Positions 44,045 to 51,975 of a stretch of DNA of 64,000 nt are shown in pieces. Positions within the stretch are counted from its first letter, which is position 1; each line of letters opens with the position of its first letter. The notes under the pieces are model-generated. The model searched no databases. It had not been told where the DNA came from and saw nothing but the letters and a program-made list of their open reading frames with translations. This DNA is from Flavobacteriaceae bacterium MAR_2009_75 (lineage in GTDB: Bacteria > Bacteroidota > Bacteroidia > Flavobacteriales > Flavobacteriaceae): contig PHTZ01000001.1 of NCBI GenBank assembly GCA_002813285.1, positions 890,501 to 954,500 of the forward strand, in the 5' to 3' direction. The position numbers and the translations under genes were made by a program.

Positions 44045-45847
44045 TTATCGCTTGAGTGCAAAATGATTATTAATGTATTTGGCCGTAACGGTCTGACCAT
44101 TTACATCGGTATAGGTCAGTTTGAACCAGTAATCCGTTTCCGGCAATGGTTTGCCATTAATAGAACCATCCCACCCTTGGCTAGTAGAATTTAGCTGAGC
44201 AAGAAGCTTACCGAAACGGTCATAGATATGAACGATGGGCGATTCTAAAGTTTCGATACCTTCGATATGCCAAAAATCATTGGATCCATCGGAGTTTGGT
44301 GTAAAGAACTTCGGAAAACCAACAACTATAACATCTTCACTTACGGCCCCACAGCCATTTGGGTCGTTGACCGTTACCGTATGCAATCCAGGCTGCACCT
44401 GATAAAACTTATTCCCTTCTTGAAAAGGATGATCATCTAACTGAAATTCAACATCCCCAGCTTCGCCAGTAACAACAGTAATAGTGTTGTTGTTCTGAAT
44501 GTCGTCAATTTGAATATCTACAATTTGAGGTGGCCTTGAGTTCGTAACAGTAATGGTTCTAGAGTCGCTACAACTTAACCCTGATTGGGTATTGGTAACT
44601 TCCAATGTATATTCTCCCTCTTGGGTAATTATAATGGTAGGAGTTGTTTCTCCGTTATCCCAAGAATATGACAAGTTTGAATCAGGTTGGTCTTCGCCTA
44701 TAGTTACGCCACTATCCTCTTGACATAAGTAGGCTTGCGTAGAAAAATCTAAAACTGGGGTCGTTAAGTTGATAAGTTGAAAACTTTGGGACACATCAAA
44801 ACATTTTGGATTATCGATAGAAGTAACCCTGACATATATAGTTTGAGAACCTGAACCGGCTTCATATTCTTTGCGTAAAACATTTTCAGCATTTACGGCG
44901 TCAGATTGTGATAGATAATAACTGACCAAAAAATCGTCATTACTCTGACTACCCAAGGCTTCGTCATCTTTCTGTCCGAGATTATACACGTCAAGTCCAG
45001 TGCAAGAAGCGTCATCTGAAACTATATTTGATACAGGTCTGGTAGAGAAATATACTTGTACATCGCTATATATATTGCCAAAAGCCCTAACCACCTCTAC
45101 CCTATAAAATGCCGAATTTACTACTTGTAAAGTGCTGTTATTTTCACCAATGATTGGATCGAACCCCGCTCCGGTATCTATAAACCAATTATAAGTGATT
45201 GCATCAGATGTGTCGGCATCTAACACAATATTATCACCCTCACAAGCAGAAATGGGCGAACCTAAAAGATTGTCGATAATAGAACAGTCGAGAGCATCGA
45301 AAGGGTTGGTCACAAAAATATGACCTGAAAATTGAATGCTAAATCCAGAATTATTATTACTAAAGTTGTTAATCAACAAATAATAATCTTCTCCTGGTTC
45401 TACTTGCAGCCAATCTTCATACTGCACATTTGAAGTATTTCCCGAAGGGTCTTCCCCTACCCCGACAAAAGCATTTTCATCTTGGTTATCGAAAAAATTA
45501 CATCGTACAGGCTCTCCCAAATTATTACAGTCATCTGTTCTGTAAAGTGCAAAATCCCAGTCTTCATTGGTATCAATCCCAATGTTAAAGCCCAGCTGGC
45601 CCGAAGCTCCTGTTCGAAAACGGTACCATGCTGAGTTTGACTCTATAGTTCCTTCAAGTGTTTGCTCTAAACAACCGCTAGTAACCATTCCGTTGAAATC
45701 GTCATCACCAAAACCGTTGGTACCCCCATTCACTGGTGTATCGTTGCAAATAGGAATTGCATTGACACAATCAGGCGATACCTGCGCAATGACCGACGAC
45801 ATTCCGTAGATAAACAAAAAAAATAATAGTAGTTTATTTCTATTCAT
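44045..45847 (-). CDS. T9SS type B secreted protein, larger paralogue
   Basis: About 600 residues. I start it at MNRNKLLLFFLF (signal peptide), five residues after an alternative ATG at 45862. Domains in order: Cys-containing PPC-like domain (PDCVNAIPICNDTPVNGG, to about 190), two Ig/PKD-like modules, and the C-terminal type B sorting domain (FFTPNSDGSNDFWHIEGIE, DRFGKLLAQL, ETDYWFKLTYTD). It differs from its neighbour by an added central region of about 130 residues. Both are probable cell-surface proteins. Confidence 0.92.
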   Translation of the reverse strand: MNRNKLLLFFLFIYGMSSVIAQVSPDCVNAIPICNDTPVNGGTNGFGDDDFNGMVTSGCLEQTLEGTIESNSAWYRFRTGASGQLGFNIGIDTNEDWDFALYRTDDCNNLGEPVRCNFFDNQDENAFVGVGEDPSGNTSNVQYEDWLQVEPGEDYYLLINNFSNNNSGFSIQFSGHIFVTNPFDALDCSIIDNLLGSPISACEGDNIVLDADTSDAITYNWFIDTGAGFDPIIGENNSTLQVVNSAFYRVEVVRAFGNIYSDVQVYFSTRPVSNIVSDDASCTGLDVYNLGQKDDEALGSQSNDDFLVSYYLSQSDAVNAENVLRKEYEAGSGSQTIYVRVTSIDNPKCFDVSQSFQLINLTTPVLDFSTQAYLCQEDSGVTIGEDQPDSNLSYSWDNGETTPTIIITQEGEYTLEVTNTQSGLSCSDSRTITVTNSRPPQIVDIQIDDIQNNNTITVVTGEAGDVEFQLDDHPFQEGNKFYQVQPGLHTVTVNDPNGCGAVSEDVIVVGFPKFFTPNSDGSNDFWHIEGIETLESPIVHIYDRFGKLLAQLNSTSQGWDGSINGKPLPETDYWFKLTYTDVNGQTVTAKYINNHFALKR

Positions 45848-45952
45848 TAGTTGGCTCGACATTGGGCAAAGTAAATTTACGGCGTAAGAAACCTTAACAC
45901 CAATTTATGTTGTGTACTACCGCATATAGGGCGTAAAGTGCTATATAATGTA

Positions 45953-45960
45953 TATCTTTG
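45953..45960 (+). promoter_or_regulatory. -7 element candidate for folE
   Basis: TATCTTTG fits TAnnTTTG, 98 nt before the folE ATG; no TTTG at 19 nt upstream. Confidence 0.3.
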
Positions 45961-46057
45961 CCGTTCGTTTTGGTCAAGTTACTGCAAAGCTGTAACCTTC
46001 TGCTTTTCTGAAGATTGCCACTTTGATACTGATTTGAACCAGAAAAGAAATGAGTAG

Positions 46058-46738
46058 ATGAAAATTGACAGTACTTTGGAAAAGCAATTTGAAGAGATGG
46101 GAAACGACCATATTTCCGCATCTGAAGACACCCCTTTACGAAACGATGCATTTGTTTTGACCGATGAAGAAAAAATAAAGCGTATACAAGAAAACATTCG
46201 TGAGGTAATGCTAACTCTGGGCCTTGACCTTGATGATGATAGTTTGAAAGGCACCCCAAATCGGGTTGCCAAAATGTATGTAAAAGAAATTTTCGGTGGA
46301 TTGCATCCTGACCGAAAGCCGAAATCTTCGACTTTTGACAATAAGTACAAGTACGGGGAGATGTTAGTCGAAAAGAACATCACTCTTTATTCTACCTGTG
46401 AGCACCATTTATTACCCATCGTCGGTAAAGCGCATATCGCTTATATCTCTAGCGGAAATGTAGTCGGACTATCAAAGATGAACCGTATCGTTGATTATTA
46501 CGCCAAACGACCACAAGTTCAAGAGCGCTTGAATATTCAAATCGTTAGAGAACTTCAAAAAGTATTGGAAACCGATGATGTGGCATGCGTTATCGATGCC
46601 AAACACCTTTGCGTAAACTCACGTGGAATACGTGATATTGACAGTAGTACGGTCACTGCAGAATATGGCGGCAAATTTAAAGAAGAGTCAGTTCGTCGCG
46701 AATTTTTAGATTACATCAACCTAGATACCAACTTCTAA
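46058..46738 (+). CDS. folE: GTP cyclohydrolase I
   Basis: Converts GTP to dihydroneopterin triphosphate, the entry to folate and biopterin synthesis. 226 residues. Zn ligands and catalytic residues are in STCEHHLLPIVGKAHIAYI (Cys near 112) and in DDVACVIDAKHLCVNSRG (Cys near 185). The C-terminal TVTAEYGGKF block is conserved. It precedes cysS by 16 nt. Confidence 0.96.
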   Translation: MKIDSTLEKQFEEMGNDHISASEDTPLRNDAFVLTDEEKIKRIQENIREVMLTLGLDLDDDSLKGTPNRVAKMYVKEIFGGLHPDRKPKSSTFDNKYKYGEMLVEKNITLYSTCEHHLLPIVGKAHIAYISSGNVVGLSKMNRIVDYYAKRPQVQERLNIQIVRELQKVLETDDVACVIDAKHLCVNSRGIRDIDSSTVTAEYGGKFKEESVRREFLDYINLDTNF

Positions 46739-46754
46739 TCGCATTTAGATATCA

Positions 46755-48236
46755 ATGCCACTTTACGAAAGCCAGGTTTTAAAAATATACAACTCCCTTA
46801 CCGGTACTAAAGAAAAGTTCAAACCTATAAACGAAGGCCATATAGGCATGTACGTTTGCGGACCAACGGTCTACAGCAACGTACACTTGGGCAATTGCCG
46901 AACCTTTATGTCTTTTGATATGATTTTCAGGTATCTGAAACATTTGGGCTTTAAAGTAAGATATGTTCGAAATATTACCGATGCCGGGCATTTGGTAGAC
47001 GATGCTGAAGATGGGGAAGATAAAATCGCTAAAAAGGCACGTTTGGAAAAGCTTGAACCTATGGAGGTTGTTCAACGCTACACCATAGATTTTCATAATA
47101 TTCTTGAAAAGTTCAATTTTTTACCCCCAAGCATTGAACCGACTGCTACAGGCCACATTATCGAACAGATTGAAATCATTAAAGATATTCTCGAAAAAGG
47201 CTACGCTTATGAAGTGAACGGATCAGTATACTTTGATGTTACCCGTTTTAACGAAGACCATGAATATGGTAAGTTAAGCGGAAGAAAGCTCGAAGACATG
47301 ATTGCCAATACGCGTGAGCTAATGGCACAAGACGATAAAAAGAGTCCGCAAGATTTCGCCCTTTGGAAAAAAGCGGAGCCACAGCATATTATGAGGTGGC
47401 CTTCCCCATGGGGAGATGGTTTTCCGGGTTGGCATCTAGAATGTACGGCCATGAGCACAAAATATCTAGGTGAGACCTTTGACATACATGGCGGGGGAAT
47501 GGACCTTAAATTTCCGCATCACGAATGTGAAATCGCTCAGGCCGAAGCCAGTTACGGCCAGTCTCCCGTAAATTACTGGATGCACGCTAATATGCTGACG
47601 ATGAACGGCAAAAAAATGGCCAAGTCAACAGGCAACAATATTTTGCCAGGTGAAATTTTCACTGGTGAGAACGATATACTCAGTAAGGCCTTTACCCCAT
47701 CGGTTGTTCGATTTTTTATGATGCAAGCGCACTACACTAGCATATTAGACTTGAGTAACGATGCGCTTCTGGCTTCAGAAAAGGGATTCAATAGGTTGAT
47801 GGAGTCCTTCAATTTGCTAAAGGATTTAGATACAGCCGGTACAAGCGATTTTGATGTAGAAGCATGGAAGCAGAAATGCTATGATGCAATGAACGACGAT
47901 TTCAATACGCCTATTTTAATAGCGCATCTTTTTGATGCCGTCAAGCACGTCAACTTAATTAAAGAAGGTAAAGAACAGATATCGGCAACGGACAAAACAT
48001 CGCTTGAAAATGCATTGAATGCCTTTATATTTGAAATTCTAGGCCTAGAACAAGGTGCAGCAAACGGAAAAGATACTGAAAAGCTTTCAGGTGTGGTAGA
48101 ATTATTAATCAAGTTACGAAAGGAAGCTCGTGACAATAAAGATTTTGCCACTTCAGATAAAATTCGTGACCAGTTGGCCGAGATGGGTATTCAACTAAAA
48201 GATGGCAAAGAAGGCACCACTTTTAGCATACAATAA
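46755..48236 (+). CDS. cysS: cysteinyl-tRNA synthetase
   Basis: Charges tRNA-Cys. 493 residues. [13 protein letters not shown] (Cys35 and the HIGH-equivalent HLGN at 44-47) gives a zinc ligand and the ATP site. The KMSKS loop is KKMAKSTGN (about 285) with Ala replacing the first Ser. [10 protein letters not shown] and the [10 protein letters not shown] block hold further Zn ligands. Confidence 0.97.
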   Translation: MPLYESQVLKIYNSLTGTKEKFKPINEGHIGMYVCGPTVYSNVHLGNCRTFMSFDMIFRYLKHLGFKVRYVRNITDAGHLVDDAEDGEDKIAKKARLEKLEPMEVVQRYTIDFHNILEKFNFLPPSIEPTATGHIIEQIEIIKDILEKGYAYEVNGSVYFDVTRFNEDHEYGKLSGRKLEDMIANTRELMAQDDKKSPQDFALWKKAEPQHIMRWPSPWGDGFPGWHLECTAMSTKYLGETFDIHGGGMDLKFPHHECEIAQAEASYGQSPVNYWMHANMLTMNGKKMAKSTGNNILPGEIFTGENDILSKAFTPSVVRFFMMQAHYTSILDLSNDALLASEKGFNRLMESFNLLKDLDTAGTSDFDVEAWKQKCYDAMNDDFNTPILIAHLFDAVKHVNLIKEGKEQISATDKTSLENALNAFIFEILGLEQGAANGKDTEKLSGVVELLIKLRKEARDNKDFATSDKIRDQLAEMGIQLKDGKEGTTFSIQ

Positions 48237-48286
48237 CTTATTCATAATTTACAAGGTTAAAATTCAATTTTTTAAATTTTTAAGAG

Positions 48287-48508
48287 GTGAAAAAAATTCT
48301 GATAGCCCCCTTCATACTTTTGATAAGGTTTTATCAGTTGGTAATTTCACCCTACACCCCGGCTGCCTGTCGATATTCGCCAACTTGTTCGCACTATACT
48401 TTAGAGGCTTTAAGAAAACATGGACTTTTCAAAGGAGGCTGGCTTTCAATCAAACGAATATTCAGTTGCAACCCCTGGGGAGGAAAAGGGTACGACCCGG
48501 TACCCTGA
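48287..48508 (+). CDS. yidD: membrane protein insertion efficiency factor YidD
   Basis: 73 residues from a GTG start preceded by TAAGAG. The family core is [22 protein letters not shown] (two Cys in CRYSPTC), then [19 protein letters not shown] and [13 protein letters not shown]. YidD helps YidC-dependent insertion of membrane proteins. A longer overlapping ORF in another frame (48202-48531) is noise. Confidence 0.93.
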   Translation: MKKILIAPFILLIRFYQLVISPYTPAACRYSPTCSHYTLEALRKHGLFKGGWLSIKRIFSCNPWGGKGYDPVP

Positions 48509-48634
48509 AATTTATTTTGGCAGAATCCTAGTTTGAAAAACTAGAAGAACAACAAATCAAGTTATTGCATAAAACTCAAAACTTTACTTAAGCCCTAAGT
48601 GAAATTCTTATCTTAGCCCTATAAAACCCAATAC

Positions 48635-49591
48635 ATGTACTATTTAGGTATTATCTGGAATCCGAATGAAACCCTCTTCTCTTTAGGTCCACTCCAAATT
48701 AAATATTACAATCTTTTATGGATCACTGCTTTTGGCCTTGGTTGGTTTTTAATGAAGAAGATTTTCACTAATGAGAAAAAAACGGTAGAACAACTCGATT
48801 CATTATTCATTCATACTGTTTTGGCAACAATGCTAGGTGCTCGATTGGGTCATGTTTTCTTTTATGATTGGCCTTATTATAAGAACCACTTATTAGAGAT
48901 TCTTTTGCCCATTAGAGAGAGGGCCGATGGCACACTATTTGGCTTTATCAACGGTTATGAGTTTACAGGCTTTACTGGGCTAGCAAGTCATGGTGCGATT
49001 ATTGGGGTGTTGATCGGCACTTACCTTTACGCTAAAAAGTATCCGGACATGAAACCTCTTTGGTTGCTAGACCGAATGGTGATCCCGTTTGCTATAGGTG
49101 CATTTTGTGTTCGATTGGGTAACTTTTTCAACTCTGAAATCAACGGTAAGGTTACAGATGAATCTTTCGTTTTTGCAACGAAGTTCATAAGAGATTCCGA
49201 CGATTTGCACCCTTCCCAAGCCTTGGGCATTACTAAAGAAAAAACAGTTAATGCAGCATATGATGCCATTGAAAACAATCCACAATTTTCTGAATATTTA
49301 GCTCAGATTCCCTACCGGCACCCCGCCCAATTGTACGAAGGCATAGCTTATATCTTTGTTTTTGCAATACTCTATTTTCTCTATTGGAAAACCGACAAAA
49401 AGAACAGAACCGGTTATCTGTTCGGAGTATTCTTAGTACTACTCTGGACGATTCGTTTCTTTGTTGAGTTTGTAAAGAAGAGCCAAGGCGGTTTTGAAGA
49501 GTCTCTAGGCTTACTTTCTACCGGCCAATGGTTGAGCATTCCATTTATTATCATAGGTCTTTATTTCATGTTTAAACCTCAAAAAGGTTAG
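48635..49591 (+). CDS. lgt: prolipoprotein diacylglyceryl transferase
   Basis: Transfers diacylglycerol from phosphatidylglycerol to the Cys of prolipoproteins in the inner membrane. 318 residues with about seven membrane segments. Motifs are LGARLGHVFFYDWPYY, GLASHGAIIGVLIG, RLGNFFNSEINGKVT and RHPAQLYEGIAYIFVF. It serves the many lipoproteins in this window. Confidence 0.95.
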   Translation: MYYLGIIWNPNETLFSLGPLQIKYYNLLWITAFGLGWFLMKKIFTNEKKTVEQLDSLFIHTVLATMLGARLGHVFFYDWPYYKNHLLEILLPIRERADGTLFGFINGYEFTGFTGLASHGAIIGVLIGTYLYAKKYPDMKPLWLLDRMVIPFAIGAFCVRLGNFFNSEINGKVTDESFVFATKFIRDSDDLHPSQALGITKEKTVNAAYDAIENNPQFSEYLAQIPYRHPAQLYEGIAYIFVFAILYFLYWKTDKKNRTGYLFGVFLVLLWTIRFFVEFVKKSQGGFEESLGLLSTGQWLSIPFIIIGLYFMFKPQKG

Positions 49592-49638
49592 ATAGAAAAC
49601 TAACTGAAAAAGAATTGCCGTCAAGTACAATTACTATT

Positions 49639-50127
49639 ATGAAGCTTCTGAACACCTTTCTCACCATACTCTTTATGACATTAATTATTTGGTCTTGTAA
49701 AGACGAGCCAAAAAGAGAAGTCAAGAAAGCAGAAGTTGCTTTTAAGAAAGAAGGTGAACTAAGAATACTTAGGGCCAACTCCGATTCTCTATTAACTAAA
49801 CTAAATATTGAGATTGCAGATTCGGAATATGAAACGCAGACAGGCCTAATGTATCGCAGCAGCATGGAAGCCAATCAAGGTATGCTTTTCATTTTTCCAG
49901 ATGTGGCGATGCATTCTTTTTACATGAAGAATACCGAGTTTCCTCTAGACCTTATTTTTATTAAAGAAGACTTGACCATCGGCAGTTTTCAAGAAAATGC
50001 ACAACCTTTAAATGAATCTAGCCTTTCATCTAAAATACCTGTGCAATACGTTCTTGAGGTAAACTCAGGCCTTGTAGCCCAATGGGGACTTAAAATCGGA
50101 GATCGTATCGATTACACAAAACTTTAA
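49639..50127 (+). CDS. DUF192 lipoprotein
   Basis: 162 residues from ATG (an upstream TTG is rejected). The signal peptide has lipobox IWSC (Cys20), so the protein is a lipoprotein. The DUF192 domain covers about 60-160: IADSEYETQTGLMYRSSME, QGMLFIFPDVAMHSFYMKNTE, FPLDLIFI and YVLEVNSGLVAQWGLKIGDRI. These small beta-barrel domains are common and of unclear function. Confidence 0.88.
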   Translation: MKLLNTFLTILFMTLIIWSCKDEPKREVKKAEVAFKKEGELRILRANSDSLLTKLNIEIADSEYETQTGLMYRSSMEANQGMLFIFPDVAMHSFYMKNTEFPLDLIFIKEDLTIGSFQENAQPLNESSLSSKIPVQYVLEVNSGLVAQWGLKIGDRIDYTKL

Positions 50128-50131
50128 TATT

Positions 50132-50653
50132 TTGACTAGTTTATTGCTGGAAGACCAAGAAACGGAACGACTATTGTTTCGAAAAGTGCTGAAATCAGAC
50201 TTTGAAGACTGGCTTCCGTTTCATGAAGATAAACGCACTTCACAATTTTGGAAAGGTCTACCAGAAAAACCATATTTAGCTTGTCAACAACAGTTCGATA
50301 GAATTTTCGAACGCTATGAAAAGGGTTTGGGCGGAATGAACGCACTCATATCAAAATCTGACAATAAATTAATAGGATTAAGCGGCCTTCTGGTTCAAAA
50401 GGTTGACCATCAAAACGAATTAGAAATTGCCTATTCTCTATTGCCAAACTATTGGCATAAAGGTTTTGCCAAAGAAGCTGCTCAAAGGTGCAAAGAGTAC
50501 GTAATTGAGCAGCAGTTGTCAAAATCAGTAATTTCAATCATTCAAATACACAATACACCTTCACAAAAAGTTGCATCATCTTTGGGCATGCACATAGACC
50601 ATACGACCACCTACAACAATAACAAAGTTTACATCTATAGAATACATTTATGA
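50132..50653 (+). CDS. GNAT-family N-acetyltransferase (RimJ/RimL-like)
   Basis: 173 residues from a TTG start (no ATG available). The acetyl-CoA loop pattern is visible in ELEIAYSLLPNYWHKGFAKEAAQRCKEY (read in pieces), near 90-117. The N-terminus LEDQETERLLFRKVLKSDFEDW is typical of RimJ/RimL-like enzymes. The acceptor could be a ribosomal protein, a small metabolite or an antibiotic. Its stop overlaps the next gene by ATGA. Confidence 0.85.
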   Translation: MTSLLLEDQETERLLFRKVLKSDFEDWLPFHEDKRTSQFWKGLPEKPYLACQQQFDRIFERYEKGLGGMNALISKSDNKLIGLSGLLVQKVDHQNELEIAYSLLPNYWHKGFAKEAAQRCKEYVIEQQLSKSVISIIQIHNTPSQKVASSLGMHIDHTTTYNNNKVYIYRIHL

Positions 50654-51885
50654 GCAAAAAACACTGGGCAGTTTTTATTGATAATACTTCTAATAAGAAT
50701 CAGCTTATAGATACATTGCTACAAGGAAAAGCAGATTCAAATTTTAAAGCACTCAATAATTCTAAAGGTGGATTGTACTCCAAAAGAGTACTAGAAAAAT
50801 TTATTGAGGAAGAAGACCGACACGACACTAAAATTATTAATATCGAGAAAGGTCAAACTTTAAAAACAATGTCTAGCGGAGAACAAAAAAAAGCTATGCT
50901 CAGTCATTTACTGAAATCAAACCTAGACTTTCTAATTTTAGACAACCCTTTTGATAATATTGATTTTGAAAGTCAAGAAAGACTTCAAAGTCAATTATTC
51001 GAAGCTTCAAAAAAAATAAGTATTATTCAGCTAGTCAGTAGAAAGGCCGACCTTTTACCATTTATCGACAACTTTGCTTCATTAGAGGGTTCAAAGCTTA
51101 TCTTTTACAAAAACAAATCTGAGGCCTTAGCGCCTCATTTAAACAGTGTATTTAATGATGAGATACCCAAGCCCCCCAAGAGTTATGAAATTAAAGATGA
51201 AGTGCTTATTCGCTTAGATGGAGTCGGCGTAAAATACGTGGAAAAGCCCATTCTGAACAATATTCATTGGACTATTAGAAAGGGAGAGTTTTGGGAGTTG
51301 CGCGGCAATAATGGTAGTGGCAAAACCACTATATTATCAATGATTACAGGGGATAATCCAAAAGGCTATGGACAAGAGCTTTTTATCTTTGGCCATAAAA
51401 AAGGAAGCGGAGAAAGTGTTTGGGAGATTAAGAAGCTTATAGGATACTTTACCCCTTCGATTACCGATAAATTCACGGGCTATCATTCCGTAGAGCATAT
51501 GATTATTTCGGGACTTACCGATTCTATCGGCCTCTATGTTAGGTCTACCGAAGTACAGTTACGCCTAGCCAAAGAATGGCTGAAACTCATAGACCTTTGG
51601 GATGTTAAGGACAAACTATTTCACGATTTGACCATGGGTCAGAAACGATTGGTAATGTGCGCCAGGGCCATGATCAAACATCCTCCTTTATTGATACTCG
51701 ATGAACCCACGGCAGGGCTTGATGATGCAAGTGCAATGTTGTTCGTATCCCTTGTTAATAAATTCGCAAAGGAAAGTACAACCACAACTGTATTCGTATC
51801 ACATAGAAAAGAACCTGGTTTAAAGCCTGATTACATTTATAAGCTTGATATGAGTGAAAACGGTTCAACAGGAAGAGTACTATAA
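50650..51885 (+). CDS. ModF-like double ABC protein, first half degenerate
   Basis: 411 residues with two ABC-type halves. The N-terminal half (about 1-170) keeps the signature-like MSSGEQKKAMLSHLL and a Walker-B-like DFLILDNPF, but has no Walker A. The C-terminal half (about 180-411) has Walker A GNNGSGKTT near 220, Q-loop GYFTPS, signature LTMGQKRLVM and Walker B LLILDEPTAGLDD. The layout is that of ModF/PhrA-type proteins. No molybdate permease is nearby, so a transport role is doubtful. It begins within the acetyltransferase stop. Confidence 0.88.
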   Translation: MSKKHWAVFIDNTSNKNQLIDTLLQGKADSNFKALNNSKGGLYSKRVLEKFIEEEDRHDTKIINIEKGQTLKTMSSGEQKKAMLSHLLKSNLDFLILDNPFDNIDFESQERLQSQLFEASKKISIIQLVSRKADLLPFIDNFASLEGSKLIFYKNKSEALAPHLNSVFNDEIPKPPKSYEIKDEVLIRLDGVGVKYVEKPILNNIHWTIRKGEFWELRGNNGSGKTTILSMITGDNPKGYGQELFIFGHKKGSGESVWEIKKLIGYFTPSITDKFTGYHSVEHMIISGLTDSIGLYVRSTEVQLRLAKEWLKLIDLWDVKDKLFHDLTMGQKRLVMCARAMIKHPPLLILDEPTAGLDDASAMLFVSLVNKFAKESTTTTVFVSHRKEPGLKPDYIYKLDMSENGSTGRVL

Positions 51886-51918
51886 CCACCCGGTTATAAC
51901 ATAACACCTTCTATACAA

Positions 51919-51945
51919 AGAAAGCCACTTATAAAGTGGCTTTCT
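51919..51945. terminator. bidirectional terminator between ABC gene and secDF
   Basis: AGAAAGCCACTT / AAGTGGCTTTCT, a 12-bp stem with loop ATA, between convergent genes. Confidence 0.75.
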
Positions 51946-51975
51946 GTAATTATAATATGAGTTCACCTTCTTCAC

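Noticed and set aside
48202-48531. 109-codon ORF overlapping yidD
   Set aside because: The yidD frame has the full family motif set; the other is noise that begins inside cysS.
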